Program-made: the position numbers and the translations under genes | Source: Porphyromonas sp. | Lineage (GTDB): Bacteria > Bacteroidota > Bacteroidia > Bacteroidales > Porphyromonadaceae | Assembly (NCBI GenBank): GCA_022772085.1 | Contig: JALFBN010000003.1 | Span: forward strand, 186,001 to 250,000 | Direction of reading: 5' to 3' | DNA length: 64,000 nucleotides | Shown here: positions 53,736 to 63,054 of the stretch, one piece after another | How positions within the stretch are numbered: the stretch's first letter is position 1 | Layout: each line of letters starts with the position of its first letter | The notes under the pieces: model-generated | The model's input: only the letters and a program-made list of their open reading frames with translations | Told to the model about the DNA's origin: nothing | The model's database searches: none

Positions 53736-54608
53736 TCAACACAAAAGTAGGAATACGAGAGCGTAAACAGCGAAAAGAAAACTATCAAGCCGATCCAATA
53801 CACCACCATGACCGGGAATGAGATGACCGGAATCTTTGACTTTAGCCTGACGCTTTAACACAGACTCAAAAAGGTCTCCCAATGACCCTAAAACAGCGAT
53901 CGCTAGCGCAAGGATGGCCATGAATAGGGATTGGCCTACTCGCGTATTTTCAAGATTCATTAAGTAAGCACTCCCGATCTCCTGTGCATAGTAACCCATA
54001 AGACCTCCTATCACAACGGACAAGAGCAAGCCTCCAATAAGCCCCTCCACACTCTTTTTGGGAGAGACGGCAGGATATAGTTTGTGTCTTCCCAAAAGAG
54101 AACCAACAAGGTACGCACTCGTATCATTAACCCAGAGGATGATAAAGATAAAGAGCACGAAAAAAGCTCCTACATGTTGAATATAGAATAGAGAGAGGAC
54201 AACGGGCAATGTTATGTACAACTGCCCTAACAAAACACTCCCGATAGAGCGAACGGCACTTGCATTGATATCAGAGAATATCGTGCGAACAATGACATAG
54301 AAGAGGTAAAAGAGATAAAAAATGATCAAACTAAAGCCGATCCTTTGGTTGTTTTCATCTCCGCTATAGAAAAAGAAAAATGCCCACACCATCCCTACGG
54401 AAGCCAAAACATCCAAAGTGGTACGAAAAGGGGTTGTTCGATTCTCCTTCGTCAAGAGATTGTACTCTATGATCATCACTCCGGTAAAGAATGAGAAAAG
54501 CAGTGTGTAATAAAGTGGATTCTTGCATACCAGCGTGAATACAATCAAGGCCACATAGAGTATCCCCGAGGTTGCTCTCAATATCAAGTTTTTCGCATCT
54601 AAGCCCAT
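53736..54608 (-). CDS. cdsA: Phosphatidate cytidylyltransferase
   Basis: 290 aa, integral membrane with about eight helices. Makes CDP-diacylglycerol, the branch point of phospholipid synthesis. The family signature is complete: KRQAKVKDSGHLIPGHGGVLDR, then LDSFLFAV. It lies between ftsH and the ABC exporter, a 33-nt gap after ftsH. Confidence 0.95.
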   Translation of the reverse strand: MGLDAKNLILRATSGILYVALIVFTLVCKNPLYYTLLFSFFTGVMIIEYNLLTKENRTTPFRTTLDVLASVGMVWAFFFFYSGDENNQRIGFSLIIFYLFYLFYVIVRTIFSDINASAVRSIGSVLLGQLYITLPVVLSLFYIQHVGAFFVLFIFIILWVNDTSAYLVGSLLGRHKLYPAVSPKKSVEGLIGGLLLSVVIGGLMGYYAQEIGSAYLMNLENTRVGQSLFMAILALAIAVLGSLGDLFESVLKRQAKVKDSGHLIPGHGGVLDRLDSFLFAVYALVFLLLC

Positions 54609-54641
54609 ATAAGATTTTATATCATTAGCAATCTATCTCCA

Positions 54642-56684
54642 TCAAGCATTGAATGGTGGAGGTGTCGCCTCACTACCCTTTTCTCCACGAACATTCTCTT
54701 GATCCTCTTCTTGATTTGTTGTAGCCTCATTATGCTCGGAAAGGAGCAACTCATCTGTACGAGAGATCCAGGGACGTTTGCCAAAGATGGACTCCACATC
54801 TTCGGTATAAATAACTTCTCGCTCCAATAGGAGTTCATAGAGTGCATGATGCCCCTCTCTTCTTTCAAGGAGTAACGCTTTAGCTCTCTCATACTGCTCT
54901 GCGATAATGCGAGCTACCTCCTGATCTATGATTTGTGCCGTCTCGTCACTGTATGGTTTTTGGAATGAGTAGTCTCCACCTTGCTCGTGATAATTCACGT
55001 TAGGAAGTTTGTCACTCATACCATAGTAAACAACCATGGCATAGGCTATCTTAGTAACTCTTTCAAGGTCATTGGCAGCACCGGTGGAGATTCTGTTTAA
55101 GAAAAGTTCTTCGGCAGCACGTCCACCAAGGAGACTGCAAAGCTCATCAAGCAACACCTGTGTATGGGTTATTTGTCGCTCCTCGGGCATATACCAGGCT
55201 GCACCCAAAGCCTTTCCTCGAGGCACGATAGTGACCTTTACAAGCGGATTGCCATATTGCAGATGCCAGCTGATAGTAGCATGCCCTGCCTCATGTATAG
55301 CAATACTCTTGCGTTCCTCTTCAGTAACAATCCGATTCTTTTTCTCCAAGCCCCCAATGATGCGATCTACAGCATTCATGAAGTCATCTCTCGTAATAAC
55401 GCTCTTCTCATTGCGAGCAGCGATCAAAGCAGCTTCATTACACACGTTGGCAATATCCGCTCCCGAGAATCCGGGTGTTTGTCGCGCCAGTTGCTCAATA
55501 TCGCAATTATCAGCTAAACGAAGCGAACGCATATGGACAGCAAAAATCTCTTTGCGATCATTGATATCAGGTAGATCCACAGCAATTTGTCTGTCAAACC
55601 GACCGGCTCGCAACAAAGCACTATCCAAAACATCGACCCTATTGGTAGCAGCCAAGACAATTACACCACTATTGGATCCAAATCCATCCATTTCTGTGAG
55701 CAATTGATTGAGCGTACTCTCCCGCTCGTCGTTGCCACCCATATTGGTATTGCGACCACGGGCACGCCCTACGGCATCGATCTCATCAATAAAGACGATA
55801 CAGGGGGCTTTGCTCTTGGCTTGTGCAAAAAGATCTCGTACACGACTAGCACCTACCCCCACGAACATCTCAACAAAGTCAGACCCTGACATCGAAAAAA
55901 AGGGCACATGAGCCTCGCCTGCAACGGCCTTAGCAAGCAGAGTTTTTCCCGTTCCCGGAGGGCCTACGAGTAATGCCCCTTTGGGGATTTTTCCCCCTAG
56001 AGCCGTGTATTTGCTCGGATCCTTGAGGAAGTGAACAATCTCCTCAATCTCTTGCTTTGCCTCATGCAATCCTGCAACATCTTTGAATGTCACGTCTATA
56101 TTGGTCTTGTCATAAAGTTGCGCTTTTGCTTTACCAACGCTGAAGATCCCACCTCCGGGAGCGTTTTTGCCACCTCCATTCATGCGCCTCATGATATAAA
56201 TCCAAAAAACGATGATCAGGATCATCGGGAGCCAATTGATCAAGAAATAGGAGAGAGAGAACCCCTTATTAACATAGGTTACCTCTGTTTTGAGATCCAC
56301 TCGCTCACAATAGTCTGCAAACTTATCCACCGAGGGGATATGCGTTATAACAACATACTTCGTGCGTGAAGAGAGCATCGAAAAGTTCGGTTGTTGCATA
56401 GAACGAAGCTCCTGTTTGGTAAAAACACGAGACAAACGATCCTCTTTTACAACAGCCTCTGCCTTATTACCATCCCGATGTACGGTAATAGACTCAAAAA
56501 CCTCTTCCTGAGCAATTCGCTGAAATTCGTTCCAACTCAACTCCTTGTTACCGGTATCGGAAGAACGCATGAAGAATATACCCAAGAGTGATAACGCTAC
56601 AAGGAGATATATCCAAAGGGGATTGAATCCCATTTTCCGTTTATTTCCACCCGAAGGAGTGGATCCATTGGGGTATTTTGCCAT
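54642..56684 (-). CDS. ftsH: ATP-dependent zinc metalloprotease FtsH
   Basis: 680 aa. Two N-terminal membrane helices (about 18-40 and 146-168) are followed by the AAA+ domain, Walker [15 protein letters not shown], Walker [13 protein letters not shown], the second region of homology, and the zinc site HEAGH in [12 protein letters not shown]. The third ligand is in a DLERV-type stretch ([14 protein letters not shown]). It degrades membrane and regulatory proteins. The C-terminal acidic tail is typical. Confidence 0.97.
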   Translation of the reverse strand: MAKYPNGSTPSGGNKRKMGFNPLWIYLLVALSLLGIFFMRSSDTGNKELSWNEFQRIAQEEVFESITVHRDGNKAEAVVKEDRLSRVFTKQELRSMQQPNFSMLSSRTKYVVITHIPSVDKFADYCERVDLKTEVTYVNKGFSLSYFLINWLPMILIIVFWIYIMRRMNGGGKNAPGGGIFSVGKAKAQLYDKTNIDVTFKDVAGLHEAKQEIEEIVHFLKDPSKYTALGGKIPKGALLVGPPGTGKTLLAKAVAGEAHVPFFSMSGSDFVEMFVGVGASRVRDLFAQAKSKAPCIVFIDEIDAVGRARGRNTNMGGNDERESTLNQLLTEMDGFGSNSGVIVLAATNRVDVLDSALLRAGRFDRQIAVDLPDINDRKEIFAVHMRSLRLADNCDIEQLARQTPGFSGADIANVCNEAALIAARNEKSVITRDDFMNAVDRIIGGLEKKNRIVTEEERKSIAIHEAGHATISWHLQYGNPLVKVTIVPRGKALGAAWYMPEERQITHTQVLLDELCSLLGGRAAEELFLNRISTGAANDLERVTKIAYAMVVYYGMSDKLPNVNYHEQGGDYSFQKPYSDETAQIIDQEVARIIAEQYERAKALLLERREGHHALYELLLEREVIYTEDVESIFGKRPWISRTDELLLSEHNEATTNQEEDQENVRGEKGSEATPPPFNA

Positions 56685-56734
56685 TATTTCCTTTTTCTGT
56701 TTATAATCTTATCCTCATAAAAGGATAACAAATA

Positions 56735-58543
56735 TCATGCCAATTTGTTTCGAACTTGCCTAAGGATCCTTAGGAAGTTTCCTCCCAATATGGCCCTAAG
56801 ATCCGCTTTGTCATAACCTCTACGAAGCAATTCGATCGTAATATTGATCAGATCGTGACTACCTTGACAACCGATAAGTTTGCCATCTCCATCGAAATCA
56901 GAACCAATGCCAACGGATTCGACTCCTGCGATCTTTATGATGTGTTCTATGTGATCAACGGCCCGTTGTACCGTAGCCTCATTCTCATCCTCTGCAATAA
57001 ATCCGGCATAGAGACATACCTGTATCACACCACCTTTAGAGGCAATAGCCTTAATATGTTCGTCACTCAAATTACGAGGATGGGGGCATAGGGCATAGCA
57101 CGAAGAATGACTGGCTATAACAGGCTGTGTAGATAACTCCAGCACCTCATCCACAGTAGAGGGAGCAGCATGGGATACATCAATTAAGATCCCGAGGCGG
57201 TTCATCTCCTGTACAACCTCCCGCCCAAATGGGCTGAGACCTTGATGGCGGTTTTCGCTGCACCGTGCAGAATCACAAATATCGTTATCGCCATTATGAC
57301 ACAATGTGATATAGACCACACCCAAATCGTAATAACGCTTCAGCAAACTCTTATCCAATCCAATGGCATACCCGTTTTCTATGGCAGGAACGATGCAGAG
57401 CAACCCTTGCCGAAAGCACTGCTCAATCTCTGTTGCCGAACGAGCGATTGCAGCCTCTTTAGGGTTCTTTGCCACCTGTCTATGGATCTCCTCGAGTTTG
57501 TCTAGGGCATACTGCTGCGCAAAAGCACGTTCTTCATCGCTGCAAACGCCTTGAGGGAGATAGGCAGCCATCACTGTAGAGGCAACACCTCCCAACTCCA
57601 TTTTTTTTAGATCTACCAAAGTATCACCCCAGACAGAGAGGTCTGTATCTGCAGTAAATGTCATAGGGGTATCCGTGTGTGAATCAAGCACAAGGATCTG
57701 GTGATGGTACTCCCGTGCCTTGGCGTATAATGTAGCCTCTTGCACAAGAAAGCGGAAGAGCCCCATCATACATTCGCCCTCTTCTTGCCGAACAAGATGC
57801 TCGGGATGCCATTGTACTCCTAAAAAACATTTGTGTGGCAGAGCCGTAGCCGCTTCAATAATCCCATCGGAAGATCGAGCTAAGACACTCATTCCCACAG
57901 CCAAAGAGCCTATCGCTTGATGATGCAGACTATTGACAAAGAAAGAATCACCCTCGGATAAACCAAGAAGTGTCGCAAGAATGTTTCCACCGGACTCCAA
58001 AGTAACGGTATGGCACCCCAACTCCTTATCCATACGAGGGGAATGCTCCAAACAAACATCGGCACACTCCATTGCGATGTCCTGAATCAGCGTTCCACCC
58101 ATAGCCACGTTGTAGATCTGCAACCCTCTACAGATGCCCAATAGAGGGATATTTCTTTTTGAAGCCTCTAGTACTAAGGCTATTTCGTAACGATCCCTCC
58201 AAGGATCTATATGCCCCACTTGGGGAGAAATCTCCTTACCCATCAAGGGAGAAAATAGATCTCCACCTCCCGTAAGCAATAGGCCATCCAAGCGATCAAG
58301 GAGCCTACCAAGACCATCAAATGTGCGCAATGTGGGGAGTAAGACAGGAAGCCCTCCCGCTGCCAATATGGCTTGGGAGTAGGCTTCGTTTACGGTATCC
58401 TTAGAATCTATTGTGTGACATGTCAAGCCGATCAAAGGCTTGCGTCCACCTCCCGATATGTCTTGAGGGAGACGCTCATATAAGGAACGGAGAGTCGGAG
58501 ATAAGCTCGTCCAATCCGCAGGACTAAGCGTCGATGCGAGCAT
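56735..58543 (-). CDS. Fusion of class I glutamine amidotransferase-like (C26) and M19 dipeptidase
   Basis: 602 aa. The N-terminal part (about residues 35-260) is a gamma-glutamyl-GABA hydrolase-type C26 domain: LLLTGGGDLF, nucleophile Cys in LLGICRGLQIYNVA and GVQWHPEH. The C-terminal part (about 275-600) is a membrane dipeptidase (M19) with the zinc-site start LDSHTDTPM and IDVSHA. The fusion would join cleavage of gamma-glutamyl bonds and of dipeptides. The track start at 58585 overlaps gyrB by 62 nt; I prefer the ATG at 58543 (20-nt overlap). Confidence 0.85.
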   Translation of the reverse strand: MLASTLSPADWTSLSPTLRSLYERLPQDISGGGRKPLIGLTCHTIDSKDTVNEAYSQAILAAGGLPVLLPTLRTFDGLGRLLDRLDGLLLTGGGDLFSPLMGKEISPQVGHIDPWRDRYEIALVLEASKRNIPLLGICRGLQIYNVAMGGTLIQDIAMECADVCLEHSPRMDKELGCHTVTLESGGNILATLLGLSEGDSFFVNSLHHQAIGSLAVGMSVLARSSDGIIEAATALPHKCFLGVQWHPEHLVRQEEGECMMGLFRFLVQEATLYAKAREYHHQILVLDSHTDTPMTFTADTDLSVWGDTLVDLKKMELGGVASTVMAAYLPQGVCSDEERAFAQQYALDKLEEIHRQVAKNPKEAAIARSATEIEQCFRQGLLCIVPAIENGYAIGLDKSLLKRYYDLGVVYITLCHNGDNDICDSARCSENRHQGLSPFGREVVQEMNRLGILIDVSHAAPSTVDEVLELSTQPVIASHSSCYALCPHPRNLSDEHIKAIASKGGVIQVCLYAGFIAEDENEATVQRAVDHIEHIIKIAGVESVGIGSDFDGDGKLIGCQGSHDLINITIELLRRGYDKADLRAILGGNFLRILRQVRNKLA

Positions 58544-60485
58544 ACGTTGCGTTATCCTCGATAAATTCGCGACGAGGGGGTACATCCTCTCCCATCAGCA
58601 TAGAGAACGTTCTATCGGCACTCGCAGCACTCTCTATGGTAATCTGCTTCAGTATGCGATTGTCTGGATTCATCGTCGTATCCCATAACTGCTCTTCCAT
58701 CATCTCCCCAAGACCTTTGTAGCGTTGGACATGTACCCGATTTTCATTTCCATCAGCATACTTATCAATGAATGCACGACGTTGCTGTTCCGTCCAGCAA
58801 TAGGCCTGTTCCTTTCCCTTACGGCAGAGGTAAAGAGGGGGAGTTGCCAAATAGACATACCCGTTATCAATGAGAGCACGCATGTTGCGGAAGAAAAATG
58901 TGAGGATCAACGTTGCAATATGGCTGCCATCCACATCGGCATCGGTCATGATAATAATTTTGTGATACCTCAGTTTTGACAAATTCAATGCCTTGCTATC
59001 TTCTTCAGTCCCAATGGTCACTCCCAAAGCCGTATAGATATTGCGGATTTCTTGGCTATCAAGCACCTTGTGTTGCATAGCCTTCTCCACATTGAGGATT
59101 TTACCACGAAGCGGAAGGATTGCTTGATACATACGATCACGCCCCTGTTTAGCCGTACCGCCTGCCGAGTCCCCTTCGACCAAAAAGAGTTCGCACTTGG
59201 CAGGATCTTTGCTCGTACAGTCCGCAAGCTTGCCGGGCAATCCACCTGCAGAGAGAGGACTCTTACGAAGCACCAACTTACGGGCATTAGCGGCGGCATG
59301 GCGTGCTTGAGCAGCAAGAACAACTTTATCAACGATTGCCTTTGCCTGCTGAGGATGCTCCTCCAAATAGGTTGCCAAAGCCTCACTTACAGCACTTTCC
59401 ACAAAACCTATCACCTCACTGTTACCGAGTTTTGTCTTGGTCTGCCCTTCAAATTGGGGCTCGGCAACCTTAATGCTGATCACAGCGGTAAGACCTTCAC
59501 GAAAGTCATCGCCCTCCACATTAACCTTTACCTTGTCCAGGAGCTTAGACTCTGTGGCATATTGTTTGAGTGTACGCGTCAAGGCTCTGCGGAAGCCCGT
59601 CAAATGTGTTCCGCCCTCTATCGTATTGATATCATTTACGTACGAATAGACGTTTTCTTGGTAATCCTGATTGTAGGTCATCGCAACCTCAATGGGAACC
59701 TCGCCCTTATCGTTTTTTATATGGATCACATCATCCAAGAGATTGACTTTACTCTGGTCAATAAAGTGGACGAACTCTTTAAGCCCCTCTTCGGAATAGA
59801 AGACCTCGCTCAGAGGATTACCCTCCTCATCCAAAGCCCTCATATCTGTCAGTGATAAGCGTAACCCTGCATTAAGGAAAGCCAACTCACGCAAACGATG
59901 AGCCAAGATCTTAAACTGGTAAGTCGTAACCGTAAAGACCGAATCGTCAGGTGTAAACGTAACGGTAGTACCCGTACGATCGCTCTCACCAATTTCTTTT
60001 ACAGAGTACAGTGGAACTCCTTTAGAGAACTCTTGCACATAGTGCTTACCACCACGGTACACATCGGCTCTCAGATGGGTCGAAAGGGCATTGACACAAG
60101 AAACCCCTACCCCATGTAATCCCCCGGATACTTTGTAAGAGCCTTTGTCAAACTTTCCTCCTGCGTGTAGCACAGTCATAACCACCTCCAAGGCACTGCG
60201 TTTTTCCTTAGGGTGCATATCTACGGGGATTCCTCGCCCATTATCTTCCACGGAGATCGAATTGTCGACTCCAATAGTCACTTTTACTTCTGTACAATAT
60301 CCGGCTAACGCCTCGTCAATAGAGTTATCAACAACCTCATAAACCAAGTGGTGAAGACCCTTTTCACTGATATCACCAATATACATTGCAGGACGCTTAC
60401 GTACTGCCTCCAGACCTTCTAAGACCTGAATACTACCCGCCGAATACTCTTGTGGATTCGGTATTTTATTTACTTCGTCACTCAT
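58524..60485 (-). CDS. gyrB: DNA gyrase subunit B
   Basis: 653 aa. ATPase domain with EVVDNSIDEALAGYC and VEDNGRGIPVDMH, GGLHGVGVSCVNALS, then the Toprim domain with FLVEGDSAGGTAKQGRDR and ADVDGSHI, and the C-terminal QRYKGLGEM. Introduces negative supercoils with GyrA. First gene of the minus-strand run gyrB-dipeptidase-ftsH; a -7-like TATCTTTG lies upstream on the minus strand (60575-60568). Confidence 0.97.
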   Translation of the reverse strand: MSDEVNKIPNPQEYSAGSIQVLEGLEAVRKRPAMYIGDISEKGLHHLVYEVVDNSIDEALAGYCTEVKVTIGVDNSISVEDNGRGIPVDMHPKEKRSALEVVMTVLHAGGKFDKGSYKVSGGLHGVGVSCVNALSTHLRADVYRGGKHYVQEFSKGVPLYSVKEIGESDRTGTTVTFTPDDSVFTVTTYQFKILAHRLRELAFLNAGLRLSLTDMRALDEEGNPLSEVFYSEEGLKEFVHFIDQSKVNLLDDVIHIKNDKGEVPIEVAMTYNQDYQENVYSYVNDINTIEGGTHLTGFRRALTRTLKQYATESKLLDKVKVNVEGDDFREGLTAVISIKVAEPQFEGQTKTKLGNSEVIGFVESAVSEALATYLEEHPQQAKAIVDKVVLAAQARHAAANARKLVLRKSPLSAGGLPGKLADCTSKDPAKCELFLVEGDSAGGTAKQGRDRMYQAILPLRGKILNVEKAMQHKVLDSQEIRNIYTALGVTIGTEEDSKALNLSKLRYHKIIIMTDADVDGSHIATLILTFFFRNMRALIDNGYVYLATPPLYLCRKGKEQAYCWTEQQRRAFIDKYADGNENRVHVQRYKGLGEMMEEQLWDTTMNPDNRILKQITIESAASADRTFSMLMGEDVPPRREFIEDNATYARIDA

Positions 60486-60913
60486 CGGTAACTCTTATTT
60501 TTCATTTTGAAATCAACCACACTTCCTAATGACAAAGGAGGTAGCGTTTCGTCATTCCATTCCGTCACAAAGATAGCAAGAAAACTTGACATTGCCCCGT
60601 CCATATCAATCCTCTACAGTCTCTAAGAAAAAGACGCTGCTATTGAAAACGAAATGAATCATAGGTAAAACCATTTTGACTCCTGCCTGTGAAACAAAAA
60701 AGTTTTAGGCAAGACTTCAAAAAGTTGAGGGCAGAGTTTTTTTTACGTTTCACGGAATAACTTCACATCCATTCTCACCTGAAGAACTCGTTTTCACACC
60801 TCTCTTTCCTCATCGGTACGTGTCTCAAAATCAGATTCCGGTAGATCAGCCCCCTCCCCCAAAAAAAGTAGTACATCCTCAAACACCAAAGCATACCTCA
60901 CTGCCTATAAAAG

Positions 60914-60944
60914 TTTGGCATTCCAATACTTTATTGTACCTTTG
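60914..60944 (+). promoter_or_regulatory. Promoter of the rimP-nusA-infB operon
   Basis: TTTG (60914-60917), exactly 19 nt, TACCTTTG (60937-60944): an ideal Bacteroidetes vegetative promoter. Start expected near 60951. Confidence 0.75.
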
Positions 60945-60952
60945 CAGTAGGA

Positions 60953-61027
60953 ACCGGTAGAATGATTCATTTTACATCCGGTACGTAGGTGGAGGAAACC
61001 ATGCGTAACAGCGGTTCCCTCCTTTTT
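60953..61027 (+). promoter_or_regulatory. Leader with hairpin and intrinsic terminator (candidate attenuator)
   Basis: Downstream of the promoter the RNA can fold ACCGGTAGAATG/CATTTTACATCCGGT (60953-60982). Directly after this, GGAGGAAACC and GGTTCCCTCC pair over a 12-nt loop and are followed by five T (60991-61027), an intrinsic terminator placed before rimP. Such a layout fits regulation by early termination, as known for nusA-type operons in other bacteria, but the mechanism here is inferred. Confidence 0.6.
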
Positions 61028-61109
61028 GTCTTTATAGGGATCGTAGCAGATAATGAAGCCAAGACGAATAAGAGGGAGCAGAAATTGAATAGAATTGTCC
61101 TAACTCAAA

Positions 61110-61583
61110 ATGAAGAGTACAATAAGAGAGATCGTACAAACCAAACTCGAAGAGATACTAGATCCTCAGGAGGAATTTGTTGTAACCCTTAGCATAAGTG
61201 CCCAAAACGACATCATCCTCGTTATAGATAGTCTATCCGGAGTGAGCATTGATCGTTGCATTGCCATCAGCAAAGCCATCGAAAGCGCACTCGATCGAGA
61301 CAAGGAAGATTTTTCCATTGAAGTGGGATCAGCGAGTCTATCCGAGCCATTCTCTCATAGGCTTCAGTACACCAAACACCTGGGACATCCTATTGTGGTG
61401 TTCTTCTCCGATGGAGCTAAGCAAAAAGGAGTGCTCAGTGCTTCGGACGAAGAGGGATTCATACTCCAATACGAAGAGCTTATCCCCTCCTCCGACGGGC
61501 GACACAGTAAACGTCGTTACGAGCAACGAGAGCGCAAGATACTCTACTCCGAAACGAAAAAGGTGACCTACGACTTCGAATAA
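61110..61583 (+). CDS. rimP: Ribosome maturation factor RimP
   Basis: 157 aa. Needed for 30S subunit maturation. N-terminal alpha/beta domain with VVTLSISAQNDIILVIDS and GVSIDRCIAISKAIES, then VEVGSASLSEPF-like EVGSASLSEPF, and a C-terminal SH3-like barrel. The operon rimP-nusA-infB is conserved in bacteria, which supports the call despite weak conservation of the protein. It starts about 83 nt after the leader terminator. Confidence 0.9.
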   Translation: MKSTIREIVQTKLEEILDPQEEFVVTLSISAQNDIILVIDSLSGVSIDRCIAISKAIESALDRDKEDFSIEVGSASLSEPFSHRLQYTKHLGHPIVVFFSDGAKQKGVLSASDEEGFILQYEELIPSSDGRHSKRRYEQRERKILYSETKKVTYDFE

Positions 61584-61630
61584 AGTATTTCAAACTTAAA
61601 ACAAAAGATCAGATCAATCAAATATAAACT

Positions 61631-62989
61631 ATGGCTCAAAAACAAGCACACACGAGCATGACCGAAACTCTCGCGGAGTTTAAGGAACTAAAAAATATCG
61701 ACAAGGAGACCCTTGTACAGGTCCTAACCGACGCTTTTTTGAGTGTTTTGGCAAAAATGTTTGGAACATCCGAAAACCTCAATGTTATTGTCAGCCCCGA
61801 AACGGGAGAGTTGGAAATATTGCGGACCCGCAAGGTGGTAGAGGATGACAGTATACAAAACGAAAATACCGAAATCGGATTGCACGAGGCTTTAGAACAC
61901 GACTCCCTCGCAGAGATCGGAGGAGAGTATGCAGACTACCTCGACTTCGCCTCTTTCGGTAGGCGTGCCATCCTCAACCTCCGTCAAGCTCTTCAGGGTA
62001 AAGTGCTGGAGCTGCAAAAGACTAGCCTAAGCCAAAAGTTCAAAGAAAAGATTGGACAATTGGTATCGGCAGAGGTATATCAAGTGTGGAAACGTGAGGC
62101 ACTACTCGTGGACGATGAGGGAAATGAGCTACTTCTCCCCAAATCAGAGCAGATCCCTGGAGATTATTTCCGTAAGGGAGAGAGTGTGCATGCCGTGATT
62201 GATCACGTAGACGACGAAAACAACAATATAAAAATATACATCTCTCGTACAAGCCCGGAGTTCCTCAAACGACTATTCGAACTCAATGTACCCGAGATCG
62301 GAGATGGCCTGATTACCATTAAGAGGGTGGCTCGTATCCCTGGGGAACGAGCTAAGATGGCCGTAGAGTCATACGACGATCGTATTGACCCCGTAGGTGC
62401 TTGCGTGGGAATGAACGGGAGTCGTATTCGCAGTATTGTGCGTGAGCTCAAGGGCGAAAACATTGATGTTATGTCCTACACGACTAACTCAAGTCTCTTC
62501 GTACAACGGGCCCTAAGTCCTGCCAAGATCACCTCCATCGAGATCCTTCCTGAGGATCTGAAGGCGGAGGTTTATCTAGATCCCGAAGAGGTGCCTATGG
62601 CGATCGGGAAAAATGCCTCTAACATAAAATTGGCATCTGCCCTTACAGGGTACAAGATTGAGGTATTCCGCAATATCGAAGAGAGTGATGAGGAGGATAT
62701 CTTCCTCAACGAATTTAGCGACGAAATCGAAACTTGGATACTCGAAGAGCTCAAAAACATAGGATGCAACACGGCCTTGAGCGTACTCCGTATTCCTCGT
62801 GCAGAGCTCTTAACCAAGTCGGACCTCGAAGAAAGTACGATCGACAATGTACTCGAAATCTTGTCATCGGAATTCGATGCCGAAGAATTGGCTCGTATCG
62901 GATTCTCTGCCCACAACAATGAGACAGAAAACGAAGAAACTCCAGCAGAATCGCTTCCTTCCGAAACAACAGCTACCGAAGAGGAATAA
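61631..62989 (+). CDS. nusA: Transcription termination/antitermination factor NusA
   Basis: 452 aa. N-terminal RNA polymerase-binding domain (residues 1-130), S1 domain, and two KH domains containing VGACVGMNGSRIRSIVRELKGE and MAIGKNASNIKLASALTGY. An acidic C-terminal tail ends in EE-rich sequence, without the long repeats found in E. coli. It controls pausing and termination and could feed back on its own leader. It is in the conserved place between rimP and infB. Confidence 0.97.
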   Translation: MAQKQAHTSMTETLAEFKELKNIDKETLVQVLTDAFLSVLAKMFGTSENLNVIVSPETGELEILRTRKVVEDDSIQNENTEIGLHEALEHDSLAEIGGEYADYLDFASFGRRAILNLRQALQGKVLELQKTSLSQKFKEKIGQLVSAEVYQVWKREALLVDDEGNELLLPKSEQIPGDYFRKGESVHAVIDHVDDENNNIKIYISRTSPEFLKRLFELNVPEIGDGLITIKRVARIPGERAKMAVESYDDRIDPVGACVGMNGSRIRSIVRELKGENIDVMSYTTNSSLFVQRALSPAKITSIEILPEDLKAEVYLDPEEVPMAIGKNASNIKLASALTGYKIEVFRNIEESDEEDIFLNEFSDEIETWILEELKNIGCNTALSVLRIPRAELLTKSDLEESTIDNVLEILSSEFDAEELARIGFSAHNNETENEETPAESLPSETTATEEE

Positions 62990-63054
62990 GCGTCTACGCT
63001 AAAACGATAGATTATATTTGAGATTACACACAGAGGATAGAGGAGACAATTAGG

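Larger units (their letters stand above)
60486..61109. other. Non-coding region between divergent gyrB and rimP
   Basis: Holds a minus-strand -7-like TATCTTTG (60575-60568) for gyrB, an AT-rich stretch with A- and T-runs around 60690-60740, and the promoter and structured leader of rimP. No gene is seen. Confidence 0.5.

Noticed and set aside
60989-61192. 67-aa ORF in the rimP leader with a GGAGG sequence before its second ATG
   Set aside because: The ribosome site is one arm of the terminator hairpin, the ORF overlaps rimP and has no sensible protein content. A leader peptide cannot be excluded.
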